A stretch of DNA of 64,000 nt from contig OX578138.1 in NCBI GenBank assembly GCA_951213105.1, positions 89,878,914 to 89,942,913 of the forward strand, read 5' to 3'. Each line of letters starts with the position of its first letter. Position 1 is the first letter of the stretch. This document shows positions 45,721-57,196 of the stretch, piece by piece. Source of the stretch: Amaurobius ferox (Eukaryota > Arthropoda > Arachnida > Araneae > Amaurobiidae). The notes under the pieces were generated by a model. That model was given only the letters and a program-made list of their open reading frames with translations, was not told the origin of the DNA and ran no database searches. The position numbers and the translations under genes are program-made.

Positions 45721-46195
45721 AAAAATTTACATTATTCGGGGGAAAATATTATAGTTTTTTTCTCAAGTATAAACAACATAAATAAGCGAAAATCATTTAC
45801 AAAAGTAAAACTATGATAAGTAAAATTATAATATTAAAAAAAAATGAAATATATTTAGCAAAATGTTATTTTTTTCTTAAATAATTTAATCTCAACAAAA
45901 TTTTACCTTTGCGTGTGTCAGTGATGAGCTAGCTCTCTACGGACTACAGGAAAATTAATTTAAAAGTAAACATCATCTGTCATAGTAGAAAATGTATATT
46001 TCATCTTTGGTTGGTATAAAGTATACTTAACTAAAGAATAAAAAATTTTCAAATTAACTTCAAAATAAATTTTACAAAAACGTAGACTTAATAATGTATT
46101 CAAGTTTGGTAATTTGAGGATAAAACTTTAAACAGAAAGATTTGCATGTTATTACAAAACATTTCATCTGAATATTTTAGTAACAGATGGCAGCA
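45721..46195. other. AT-rich spacer
   Basis: No gene or known repeat recognised. Confidence 0.4.
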
Positions 46196-46300
46196 CAAGT
46201 TTTAAAAATAAAACCCGCTTTGATTCGAACCTGAGACCTCTCGATTGCTGTGTGAGCGTCTCTCCTACCGCCTAAGCAAGAGTGCTATGCCATGTTGAGT
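46190..46300 (-). mobile_element. tRNA-derived SINE (second family)
   Basis: Minus strand: GGCATAGCACTCTTGCTTAG followed by GCGGTAGGAGAG (box A-like), then GAGGTCTCAGGTTCGAATC (a T arm with box B), then AAAGCGGGTTTTATTT and TGTGCTGCCATCTGTTAC. The tRNA-like head joined to an unrelated tail is typical of a SINE. The head differs from that of the GGTGGTAGGGG family. Confidence 0.65.
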
Positions 46301-46904
46301 GAAATAAGAAATTACATGCTCTGAAACTTACAGTGTTATTTCAAGATGTTCTTTTAAAAGTAGAATACATTTTGAAGTTGTTTTAATATTGTTTTGAAAA
46401 TATTTTGAAAATTGATAGGGCAGATCTGTTGAAGTAAACAAACAAGCTTGCATTTTAATATATGTCGAACAAAATGTTCAGATTTAATGAAAAATTGGTG
46501 TTTGTAAAATTTCTCAAGATCGCCTTTTTACATATTCCAAGGAAATTATTATCGAAGCATTTGATACTAATTTGGTCGGCAACATGGTGGTAAGTTAATC
46601 TGAACAATGAAACAAATTCATTGTCAATTAGCATAATTAATTTATACTCTATGGTTGAATTTTTCTTCCTTTCGAAAACGATCACTCTCAAATACAAGAC
46701 CTCCATCTTGAATACTGCTATTACGTAACTTATTTCAGGTTTCACATTCTCCTAAGAGGGTGAAATAATCAAGGAGTTTTTACGGACCTTCGTACAACTA
46801 TAGGTACTCTAACAATACTTCGTGGTACAACATATCGTAAAATTTGATTGACTTGCGGAATAACCGGTTATTTCGAACCCGGGTAGATTTGCGATGTGTT
46901 GGTG

Positions 46905-47680
46905 GTAGGGCCCCAGATCTCAGACGTGTTCGATTGGGGAGAGTTTAGGAGAGACTGGTTGCCAGGGAAGCACCTGGGTACATTTCAGGGCATGTTGGCT
47001 AATGATTGCCGTGTGCAGTTGGGCGTTATCTTGCTGGTAAATGACATTGGGCACCCCCTGAAGATAGGGTAGTGTTACAGGCCGAAGCACGTCATCCACG
47101 TATCGTTGGACCGTCATAGTGCCCTCAATACTGACCAGAGGTGACCTGCTATCGTAGGCGATGGCGCCCCAAATCATGATGCCGCATTGTCGTGCGGTGT
47201 GGCGTTCCACAGATATGGCCGGATTGGACCTGTCACCACTTCGGCGCCAGACTCGTACACGGCGACTGCCATTGCTAAAACAGAAGTGTGACTCGTCTCA
47301 GAACACGACCCTGTTCTATTCCGCCGTTCGCGTGGCTCAATCCCGACGCCATTGTAAACGGAGGCGTCTGTGCTGTTGGGTCAATGGCAATCTTTTTAAA
47401 GGGCGCCATGAGTGCAGTTCGCCGGCGACCAATCGGCGGATAATGGTCCTGGTCAATATGGGAGCATAAAGGGTGTCCTGCACATGCTGCAAAAAGTCGA
47501 GGGAAGTTGCCTGCGGGACCGCCAACGTTGCAGGCGGATGCGTCGGTCCACGCGTTCTGACGTTGCTCTGGCGGTACCGGCACCCCTCAAACGTGCCACA
47601 TTCACTTGTTCCAACCATATTCGCCACAACCGGTACACCGTGGACGCATGCAGGTGGCTGTTTTAGTAGCGGAATCCGGA
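46905..47680 (-). pseudogene. Tc1-like transposase relic
   Basis: Minus strand, N to C: an HTH-region remnant, DESHFCFSNGSRRVRVWRR at about 47235-47300 (with a stop codon immediately before the first catalytic Asp), MIWGAIAYDSRSPLV, YVDDVLRPVTLPYLQG, VIYQQDNAQLHTA (second Asp) and SPKLSPIEHV (Glu, about 32 residues on). Multiple frame changes and a stop after IEHV end it. It is distinct in sequence from the element at 31938-33439, and no TIRs were found. GC is notably higher than in the surroundings. Confidence 0.8.
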
Positions 47681-48300
47681 TCTCCCTAAAATTTAGAATT
47701 TTAAAGACACAAAGTAGCAGCACCACCATTACAAACCCGTGATCGAATAGGCCGCAAATAACCCACTTGGGTTCACCCTCCTGTCCGGAGATGTAAATCT
47801 CCAAGATGACCTGCCCGAAAACACAGAAGAACCAAAACACTTAAAACTTATACCCTTACCTTGAACGATCATCATCTGCTTCATCAAAATAGTAAAAATA
47901 AAGCAATATCACAGTAAAACAAATACACAAATATTTGTGAAGTTGAAATAAACAACATTATTTATTGCCGAAGTAAATCATCATGGAGTTATTAAATTCG
48001 AATCAGATGAATCTTTATCAGCAACACCGCTGGACCCAAGCGCACAAGGACCATAGTTAAAATGCCAAAATATTCCAAAACTTCAAACAGTAGTAATCAA
48101 AATGTTATAAATCAGTGGCAAAGCCATAATCAATGTCAATTTCATAAATTTGGGTATAGTAAAAAAAACATGGGAGAGCACTAGAAAGGGATTCAATCTG
48201 AATTTACTGATTTCAATTATATATTTTTGTAGATAATCAAATTTTTCCTTTCGTAAGGAATTAATAAAACAAATATAATTAAATTGGATGGCAAAAACTA
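47681..48300. other. Spacer
   Basis: No gene recognised. The first 150 bp may still belong to the Tc1-like relic (open minus-strand frame to 47840 without motifs). Confidence 0.35.
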
Positions 48301-49480
48301 TATACAGGGTGGCATACGGGTTATACCGATAAGGTTTTCAAATCTAATGAGGTTAAGGTTTAAAATATAACGCAAAAGAAACCGGCATTATAAACTTGAA
48401 ATTTTCAGCTACTTCTGTTCGCAAGTAATTTCTAAAAAAATAAGTACATTATTATTAAATAAGTACCCAATACGGGCTGTTCCGATAAGATTCAAAATCC
48501 AAAGAATTAAAATATCCCCAAATACGATGACATGTAATGTATTCAGACAGTCTAATAGTTTCGATTTTTGAATTTGTGAACTTCAGCTTCGCTTTAAATA
48601 TGTTTGAAAAATCAGATTCCATAGGGTTCAATTTATTTCATTTTTCAACCAGGGTTCAATCCAAAACTAATTGGGTGATATTATTCATTTACCTTCCCAT
48701 ACGTCCCACAGACCGTCTCAACAACATACTAAAATTTCATTTTGATAAAGTCCTTTTTACGGCAGTTATCGTGCGAAAGGACAGGCAGAATGACAGACAG
48801 AATGAACAAAGTCATAAAGACTTTTCAACTATGTTGGAAAACTTTAAAAATTAAAAGCGCTGAAGTGTACTACTGAACAAATACAACGGCAAGCTAAACT
48901 TGGAATTTTTATCTACTCCGGTTGTCGAATAATTAACCGCAAACGTGTGTATTCCTAGGACAGATCCCAGACGGGCCTGGCTGATCAGGTTTAAAACATA
49001 AATTAAAGTATACCTCGTAAGAATGACATACTCACATATTTAGATTTCTTATTTCCTTCGATATTCGAGTTATTCCTGAAAAATGAGTGAATTCCTATGG
49101 AAGGCCCACGACGGGCTATCCCGATAATGCTCAAAATCCGAAGAAATACAATGTATCCCAAACAGCAATGATACATTACATTTATACATTCTAGATGCTT
49201 CCGTATTTGAGTTATTCCCCCAAAACCATTACATTTCTTTTGTTGGATTCAGAAGGTTTAAAATCTAAGTAATTCATAAGGATTAAAATCTAAAGAGTTA
49301 AAATGCACCGGAAATGATAAGGCCATGCTAAACTTGGAATTTTTAGATGCTCCGTTTATAGAGTTATTTCCTCAAAACGTGTGAATTTCAAAGGCCGGCC
49401 CAAGCGGCACACCCAATAAGGTTCAAAATCGAAAGAAAGAAATTGCACCACAAAAGACAACGCATATCTAAATTTATGTT
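48300..49480. repeat. Degenerate tandem repeats, about 140-150 bp
   Basis: The phrases CCGATAAGGTT(C)AAAATC(C)AAAG, GCTAAACTTGGAATTTTTA and GAGTTATTCC(C/T)(C/G)AAAA recur near 48330, 48480, 48890, 49110, 49250-49330 and 49405. The copies are strongly diverged. An Hp-3 end fragment interrupts at 48595-48851. Confidence 0.55.
48595..48851 (+). mobile_element. Hp-3 hairpin-end fragment
   Basis: Contains AAAACTAATTGGGTGATATT, CCACAGACCGTCT, TTTTGATAAAGTCCTTTTTA, GGCAGTTATCGTGCG, a GACAGACAGAATG tract and the terminal arm TTTTCAACTATGTTGGAAAA. Confidence 0.7.
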
Positions 49481-49484
49481 ACTG

Positions 49485-50400
49485 TGATGGATGTAACCTA
49501 ATAATTTTGTTTCTCAAATATTTGAGTAAACATTAAATCAAGTTAAATAAATGTTTTAAAAATAGACCCCGATCCTTAGCTCAATCTCTTTTAAAATCAA
49601 ATGACATCTTGTGTATACAACTTGCAATTACCAAACCAAATTTCACACCAATTTTTCAGTTATTTCGAAAGATATTAGAACCTCAAATGTTTGAGTAAGC
49701 ATTAAATCAAGTGAGCCAACGGCTGTACCGTGCTGAAAACACCGGTTCCCGTTAGATCATCGAAGTTAAGCAGCATCGGACGCGGTTAGTACTTGGGTGG
49801 GTGACCACCTGGGATCACCGCGTACTGTTGGCTCATTTCAGTTGACGTGGTGACAATTCATGACAATTCTTCAGTTAGTTCAAAAGATATACACAGAAAC
49901 TCTAATATTTGAGTAAACATTAGATCAAGTTAAATAAATGTTTTAAAAGTAGACATCGAACCTTAGGTCTTTCTCTTTAAAAATCAAATGACACTTTGTG
50001 TATAAAACTTGCAATTACCAAACCAAATTTCATGACAATTCTTCAGTTAGTTCAAAAGATATACACAGAAACTCTAATATTTGAGTAAACATTAGATCAA
50101 GTTAATTAAATGTTTTAAAAGTAGACATCGATCCTTAGGTCTTTCTCTTTAAAAATCAAATGACACTTTGTGTATAAAATTTGCAATTACCAAACCAAAT
50201 TTCATGACAATTTTTCAGTTAGTTCAAAAGATATACACAGAAACTCTAATATTTGAGTAAACATTAGATCAAGTTAAATAAATGTTTTAAAAATAGTCAT
50301 CGATACCCTGCTACTTCTCTTTCAAAATCAAATGACATTTTGTATATACCACTTGCAATTATCAAAACAAATTTTACACCAATTCTTCCGTTATTTCAAA
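49485..50400. repeat. 172-bp tandem array
   Basis: The unit begins TTTGAGTAAACATTAGATCA and includes AGTAGACATCGATCCTTAGG, AATCAAATGACACTTTGTGT, GCAATTACCAAACCAAATTT and CAGTTAGTTCAAAAGATATA. TTTGAG starts at 49520, 49690, 49908, 50080 and 50252. The regular step is 169-172 bp. The 218-bp step holds the 5S rRNA sequence, which replaces part of that unit. Confidence 0.85.
49715..49833 (+). rRNA. 5S rRNA gene (complete-looking single copy)
   Basis: 119 nt with all 5S landmarks in order: GCCAACGGCTGTACC at the start, CATCGAAGTTAAGCAGC (internal box A, about 49763-49774), GGTTAGTACTTGGGTGGGTG then ACCACCTGGGA (box C region) and a 3' end ACTGTTGGCT pairing with the 5' end as helix I. It would make the large-subunit 5S RNA. 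The transcript end is followed by CATTTCAG and lacks the usual T-run terminator. It stands alone inside a 172-bp array, so it may be a retro-copied pseudogene. The sequence identity is clear; activity is uncertain. Confidence 0.88.
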
Positions 50401-50638
50401 TAATAAAGCCATTTTATTTGCATTAAATTCGGATCAGTTTTAACGACATGGCATTTGAGTTCCTATTCAAAACTGCGCCATCTGGTGGTGGCTGCTTTAA
50501 GTGAAATCGTTATTCGCCTCGATTGGGACACTATTTCTTCAAGCCACTGTACCTAGATCCTCTAACAAAAAATCTATCAAGTTTTATTACCTCAAACATT
50601 TTATCTCAAGTTTTCAATTTCTGACCATACCATGGAAG
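50401..50638. other. Spacer
   Basis: No feature recognised. Confidence 0.4.
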
Positions 50639-51871
50639 AACAAGAGAGATCAATCATGCATAACGCATTGATTATGAAACACCTTCCAACTTCAATGCAA
50701 TTTTATTTAAACAACTCTAAAATGCGATACATTCCTCGGTTATATTTTTAAAATTATCCCAATACTACATTAATTTATTATATTTGACAACTTAAAACTT
50801 CATTGAAAAAAATGAACTTTATTCAAAAGACGGCATTGAAATAAAAATTGCCTGGTTTAAACATCTCTAAAATCCGATACATTCCTCGTTAATATTTTTA
50901 AAATTATCATGATACTACAATAATTAATTATATTTCAAAACAAATGAAATTTATTCAAATGACGTCATCGAAATATAACACGCCTGGCTCTCTCTATAAA
51001 AGCAGCATTTCATTCATAAACTTTTTTTCAACCATTTCATTCATCACAATACTATAAAAATTTCTATTATTTAAAAACTTAAGACCATGGAGGTACAAGT
51101 AATTAAACTATATGCTTAAAACTTCATCGAAAAAATCGTCTGCTTCTCTGCGTAAAATCAATGAATATTTCATTCATATCAGCTATATTGCAGACTCCAT
51201 GAGCTAAATAATATTGCGTTAAAGAAATGTAGCAATTCTTATGCAACTCATTCTACACCTTTCGGTATTTACATTCTCCATAAGTGAATATCCCCTCAGT
51301 ATGTAGATGCACAGAATGTAAGCAAAAATAAAGCGGTTTTAGAACGGATACAACACTAAATATGTATTAAAAAGAACTTTAAAAATCAGGATTTTGACAG
51401 AAGACGGACGCCATATTCTATTTTGAAGTGGGTCACGTGATCTCTTCATATAATGCTTACGTAATCTCTTCATATCAAAGGAGTAATTATTATTTTAATT
51501 TTTATTTAAAAAACTATTGAATATGTTTCGCTGAAATTTCTTTTTATATATTTTATGGGATAATTTAAATGTTTCCTGAAACTTTCGAAGCAATTTCTGA
51601 ATTTTAAATCTGCTTAAAAAATGTTTGAAAAATTAGGTCCCATAGGGTTCAGGGTATTTCATTTCTTCAATCCGGGTTCAATCCAAAACTAATTGGATGA
51701 TATTATTCATTTATTATCCCATAAGTCCCACAGACCGTCTGAACAACATACTGAAATTCCATTTTGATAAAGTCATTTTTACGGCAGTTATCGTGTTAAC
51801 GAACAGGCAGACAGATAGACAGACAGAATGAACAAAGACATAAACACTTTTCAACTATGTTGTAAAGTGTT
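50639..51871 (+). mobile_element. Hp-3 element without the Hp-1 insert
   Basis: 1233 bp from AACAAGAGAGATCAATCATG to the hairpin end (AACACTTTTCAACTATGTTG closing with TAAAGTGTT at 51871), preceded by a GACAGATAGACAGACAG tract. It carries the same outer blocks as 12754-14819 but no nested Hp-1, so it approximates the empty form of the family. The region about 51200-51490 differs from the composites. Confidence 0.75.
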
Positions 51872-51944
51872 AAAAAGGAATAACTCTAACTTTATTGGTC
51901 ATACAATTCAGCTCCAACCAATCTATCTATAACAAATCTTATGT

Positions 51945-53475
51945 AGGCAGCACATGATTTTCCTTGTATACAGGAAGTCCCAAAAACTTTGACCTCGGCT
52001 TTTATTTCTTAAATATCTTAGACATATATAATAAATTACAAAGTTGCTTAAAAATGGGTATATAATTTTATGGAATCGATTAAAATTTTCAAGGGAATTA
52101 AATTTTAGGAAATGCAAAATTTAAATTTTTATACGGCTCTCCGTACAAAAACATTACCAAAGAGTAAAATGTGCTCCCTACACTAATAAAGTGATGTATA
52201 AAATTTTAACATTTTATCATAAAATGTTCCAGAGATATGAAAAGGCAATAATGCTGACTTAAACCACTTTTCGATAAATTGACATGGGTTCTCAGAGGGG
52301 GAAAAATCATATCAGCAGATTGCGTTTCAGGTATCATACAAAAATTACGAAAGAAAACAATGATTATATAAATACATAATAATTTTGCTATTTATTGGTA
52401 AGTGTCTTCACTGTATAGAAATAATAACTTTACACAAATATTACAAAGCTTGTTCAAAATGTTTTACATCCATGCCAATACAGAGCTGCTTTCGCTTGAT
52501 AACACTTCTATGCTCTCGAATAAATTCTTGTTCGATAATGTCACAACAACCATCCTGAATGCGTTGTTGTAACTCTGCTTTATTTAAGGAATTTGACAGT
52601 TGTGAGTGAACGACCCCACAAATAGAAATCCATAAGCGTTAAATCAAGCAATCTAGGGGGAAATGCGACTTGCCCATGCAAGCCATACCACTTGTTTGGA
52701 AACTCGTTATTTAACCAGTGTTTCACAATTGTAGTAGGGTGAGCTGGAGATCCGTCCTGTTGTAACCATACACGTGGAAGTTCTGTTATAGGCAGTTCAT
52801 CCATAAAATCAGAAATGACCGCATTCAAAATCTCATTAACATATATGTCACCCATAAACATACCAACGTACCATCATACAGTATGAGTCCAAGCAAACGG
52901 TTTCTGAAAATACTACACCATACATTCACAGAAAATTGCTTCTGATGATGAATATTACGTACCACGAATGGATTTGTGTCAGACCAGAAGTGCTCATTTT
53001 GAGGATTTATGCATTCGTCTTGTTTAAAACAGCATTCCTCACTCTAAATTACGTTTTTCAGGAAAGAGGGATTTGCATCTTTCAGATTTAGAGTCCAATT
53101 ACAAAAATCTAGACGACGTTGATAATCTGTTGGCTCCTGTCCTTGCACACCATGAATGTTAAGAGGGTGCCATTTATTCAGTCTCAGTATACTCCACACT
53201 GTTGCACGTGGTGCGTTCATTTCTGAAGCAGAGATACGAACACTACTATGTGGATGACTGCAAAAGTAAGCCAAAATATCAATTTCAACATCAGTTGAGT
53301 GAAGTCTGGGCGTACCTAGTCCACCTACACGATGTACGCTTCCTCTTTCCCACACTCGTTGCACCAATTGGGAAATAAATCTCCTAGAAGGATGTCGAAA
53401 ATTGGGAAAAGTACGTTGATACTCCCGTGTAGTTTCGTTATCATTGCGATTGCATAAACTGTACAGCATAAGCAT
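51945..53475 (-). mobile_element. Mariner-like element inserted in an Hp-type 5' end
   Basis: 51938-51962 is a Hp-1/2-like start (TATGTAGGCAGCACATGATT) that breaks off at a TA. From 51963 follows CAGGAAGTCCCAAAAACTTT, which looks like a mariner-type terminal sequence. Then come about 490 bp of tail (also present at 7150-7378) and the transposase in reverse. The distal terminal repeat was not found. Confidence 0.65.
52452..53475 (-). pseudogene. Mariner-family transposase (DD41D spacing), inactivated
   Basis: In N-to-C order: MLMLYSLCNRNDNETTREYQ with FPNFRHPS (N-terminal HTH of the DUF4817-like type), TDYQRRLDFCNWTL, NPSFLKNVI, then NPQNEHFWSDTNPFVVRNIH, SVNVWCSIF, PRVWLQQDGSPAHPTT (second Asp), NNEFPNKWYGLHG and LDLTLMDFYLWG (third Asp, 41 residues later), ending ELQQRIQDGCCDIIEQEF and KHFEQAL before a stop near 52452. 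Lesions: a TAG at 53044-53046 just before the first catalytic position, where SEE replaces the expected SDE (Asp to Glu), and frameshifts near 52862 and 52600. Otherwise well preserved, suggesting fairly recent inactivation. Confidence 0.85.
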
Positions 53476-53934
53476 TTCAAAAAGTTCTTCGTTGCTGTAT
53501 TGCGATATACTGTTGGTAAAGGCTAACTACACTCTCAAAATGTAGCAGAAATATGAAATACTTAAGGGTCGCTCAGCAGTGAAATACTTAAGGGTTGCAC
53601 GCGCTACCCTGGCGTAAGCGAGGCGATTGATCAATTGTAGAGCAAAAACAATTTTCTCATGTGATGATGCGATTGTGTGACGCACCGATCAGAGGCAGAT
53701 ATTTGCATATGCATACATTTCTAAACTGTTTTAATAATCATTTTGATTGTGCTATTTCCAAGTTTCATTCTGTAATTAATCATGTAAAATTTAAGGTGTT
53801 TTCTTGAAGCATATTTTTGAAAAATTGTAAAGAAATCTAAAGAAAAAGGCCGATATTCTTTGCCTGTGATGCATTTCTGCGTTGCGTCATTGCAATCTTG
53901 CTGTAAACATTTACATTTTAATTTGTGATTTGTG
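53476..53934. other. Spacer with short direct repeat
   Basis: GAAATACTTAAGGGT occurs twice at about 53549 and 53581. No gene. Confidence 0.45.
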
Positions 53935-54090
53935 ATGATTGGAAATAACGACTAATTGACGAAAATTCAATATCTTGGAAAAAATATAAGTATCTACTGT
54001 AAGAATAACCTATTTTTTTTTACTGTGAAAGTAGTAAATACATTACATTAGATAAGGAAAGTTATGAGCTGTCCACATCAGATTTTTCAG
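53935..54090 (-). mobile_element. Hp-2 5' fragment, inverted
   Basis: Minus-strand TCTGATGTGGACAGCTCATA start at about 54083, running through TACTTTCACAGTAAAA and AATATCTTGG-type blocks. It is truncated after about 150 bp. Confidence 0.7.
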
Positions 54091-54509
54091 TATTAGATCT
54101 CACTGAAAATCATTTTGATTTATATTATTGCCTGTTCAAATAAACCTAGCAAGATCATGTAATCTGCTTGAATATTTCAAGCTATATCGCACCGACTGCG
54201 ATAAATTTAAATTTATAATTACGGTTCGTGATACTAACTAAACAAGGGTATCTTAGTATATGTAGTTAAAAATACTGGAAAATAACGTAGTTATGATATG
54301 AAAGTGAGAATATGTATATTTTTTAATTATTTCCATTTAAGATCAGAAAAAATGCATTTGGTCGTTCTGTAAGAAACTTCAATCACTGCTAAATAAACCA
54401 TTGCATATAACATGTGAATATTTATTGTAACACATTTTTACATGACTATGCATTTACCATACATTTCAAAACCGCTTCAGGCGTTCTCAATGGTTAGTTG
54501 TCACTAAAT

Positions 54510-54595
54510 GTGACACCAAGCCACTGTAACACCTAGACACTTAAATGTGACACCTAGACACTCATAAATGTGACACCTAAACACTTATCACTTCT
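54510..54595. repeat. Minisatellite, about 27 bp
   Basis: AAATGTGACACC(A/T)AG(C/A)CAC(T) in three to four imperfect copies with a step of about 27 bp. The surroundings at 54091-54867 are otherwise AT-rich with no gene. Confidence 0.65.
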
Positions 54596-54867
54596 AGACT
54601 GTTTAACTTTTTTATAAACAGTTTTAATTATCGGTAGTGAAAGGATATCAAAATGTGATGTGTATTTATTGTTTTTGTGAAGCAAAGTGGTGCAAATTTC
54701 TTTTAAATACATTTGTATTATCATCGATAATTTGAATTTTTGAATTTTTTTATTATTGCGTTGATCTATCAACTGAGATTGGTATATCAGCTGAAGACCA
54801 AAACTAAGGTTCTGGCTCGAGTTTAAGTCGTTTTACAAAATAGTTTAATTTTTTTAAATTCTAATAC

Positions 54868-55440
54868 TAATTATACTCGTAGGAAAAATATCGTTTTCAC
54901 GAAACTTTCGATTTCGGGATTTTAAATGCAACTATTATATGTTTAGGACCTCCTAACCACATTTTGACTATTTTACAGTAATGTCCGTTTGTCTGTATGT
55001 CTGTATATGGTCGATTTCTTGAGTACACTGCAGCTGCCATAAATATTAATGGATATTCACGAAACTTGCACCAGCATATTTGGCTTTGTTATCCAGAAAT
55101 CAAGAACTAGATGGATTTTTTTTTTAATTCGAGCGAAAACTTCGAAATGTTTTCAAAATTTTATATTTACTTAACGTGGTAACATAAGACGAAATTAGAT
55201 ATCTTATTTATTGCTCAATAATTACGATACTTAATAGTTTCTATCACTGTAGTGAAAAATAGCCGTGATACAATTTGTGTAGTGGTGACGTCATCAGCTC
55301 TTCAGAGTGGAAGTTAACCCCTCGCGGAAACATTGTCATACTTGGTATTATGCTAAAGATATTTTCAAACCCTTTAAAATGAAGGGTAATTGCTATAATT
55401 GTGATCAATTGGACAAACGCTGGACAATACATATTTTTCA
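54868..55440 (-). mobile_element. Hp-4 element, second copy
   Basis: Parallels 20192-20750: a hairpin-end remnant TTATACTCGTAGGAAAAATA, TTTTCACGAAACTTTCGATT, GGACCTCCTAACCACATTTT, a GTCTGTATGTCTGTATATGG tract, AATTCGAGCGAAAACTTCGA, and a distal part with GTGAAAAATAGCCGTGATAC. No ORF. Confidence 0.65.
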
Positions 55441-55499
55441 AGTAAAATGTGAAGAAAAAAAAACATAATCTAATTAAAAATGGATTCTAGTATAAAAAA

Positions 55500-56418
55500 T
55501 CTGATGGGGGCAACACATGACTTTTCTTATATAATGCAATGAATTTACTACATTTACAATAAAAAATAGGTTTTTCTTATGGTATATACTTATATTCTTT
55601 CCGAGATATTGAATTTTCGTCAATTAGTCGTCATTTTCATTGATTTAGCGTCATTTTTATCCAATTAGCGAGATTTTCGCTAAATTGGCAACATTTTAAA
55701 ATGTCGCCAAGGTGGCAACATTCCGCCAAAATCCGCCAAGCGTTATGGATGGAGAAATAAGATATTCTTATAGCAGATAAATAATTATTGGCGTTCAAAT
55801 ACAAAAGTATTACTCAAAGTATCGTTTCTCATGAATGGAACGAGCTAGATCCACGAGAATAATGGTACCCAATTTATCGCATGATATTGAATATGAAAAG
55901 TCAACATGTTTCTCAACATTTATTATATATATTTTTAATTTATGGGATTTTTTGGTAAATTTATTTTTAAAATGTGAAATATCTCGAGAACGGTTCATGC
56001 TAGCGTTCTAAAGTTTATGTCAATCGTTTTATAAGGAAAGATTACATAAGAAATGTGTATTTGTGTAACTTTATTACAGGTTTTGATTTTTTGATAATTT
56101 TTTCAAAATTTTAGTCGAAAATTTAGGGGGGTTCTGAATATTCGATTACGTTTAAAAACAACAGGCTTCCAGTATTCACGGATTTTGATTTTTGCACCAT
56201 TTTATGCGAATCGCACTATTTGTTCGTGAGATATCGTCTCCACAAGCTCACTGACACACACACACACATACTTTCACACACACGAAGATATCATCTCAAA
56301 AATGTTTGATTCGTTATCAGGAATGCCTGAAACGTGCTCTCCCGTCGAAAACTCGAATTCGAATTTTCGACCCGTCACAATACTTTCCTTATACATTATG
56401 TATATAAGGAAAGTAAAA
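55500..56418 (+). mobile_element. Hp-2 element, full length
   Basis: Start TCTGATGGGGGCAACACATG. Interior: TTTAGCGTCATTTTTATCC, AATATCTCGAGAACGG-type block near 55978, GCACTATTTGTTCGTGAG, (CA)n at about 56250-56285 and AACTCGAATTCGAATTTTCG. Terminal hairpin at 56384-56417 (CTTTCCTTATACATTATG with TATATAAGGAAAG). With 5835-6776 it is one of the best-preserved copies. Confidence 0.8.
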
Positions 56419-57196
56419 AGTCGAACAGAGCCACACTTCAGTTAATTTTATTTTTCCATTGCATCATCACCCCTAATTCAAATTTTTAAAATGTTAATTT
56501 TCTTACGTTGACCTGGAAGCTAAGACAAATCGAATCGACCAAATACAAGATTTTAGACTAGACCAAATCTAAGATTTGTCAAGAGTAAAAGTGTTCGGTA
56601 ATTGAGGAAAGTGCTTTCGAGTTATTTGATTACATCCTTGCACTGACTCCCAAATTCAAATTTTAAACGTTATAGACTTTTTCTTACTTTCGAAAATGAC
56701 ACCTAAACCAAAATTGCTCGATACTTTTGAAACATATTTTCCTCAGTCAGTTAGTTCAGTGCATATTATATGAATTTTACTAGAAGTGTTCCTTAAGTTT
56801 GAGCTCCCCAATAATAAACAATCTTCTAACATTTCTGTATTGAAATAATAGTGCCAAATTTTATTCGAGTTGCTAAATTCTCCCTAGACATGCAAGGATA
56901 TATCCAATATCTCTCTATGTGGAAGAATATATCTAATATTTCGAGAATTATTTTTTTTATAAATTATTCACTCCTTTATTAATAGTCAATTTATTTTATC
57001 ACTTGATTTTTTACATTTTAGGTCAAATGTGTGAAATATATCTAGAGCAACGCATGTTAGCATATTACAAATGACGACATGTTAAATATGAAAATAAATG
57101 TTAAATATCTAAATATTTATTTTCGTAACAGTTCTATATACAATTATGGTTTTAGAATATTTTTTTCAATCAATCAAAGAAAAAAAAATATATATA
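56419..57196. other. AT-rich spacer
   Basis: No gene recognised. Confidence 0.4.

Noticed and set aside
46860..46920. GGGTTCGAAAT on the minus strand as a possible tRNA box B
   Set aside because: No box A or foldable arm at the right distance. It overlaps the degraded end of the Tc1-like relic.
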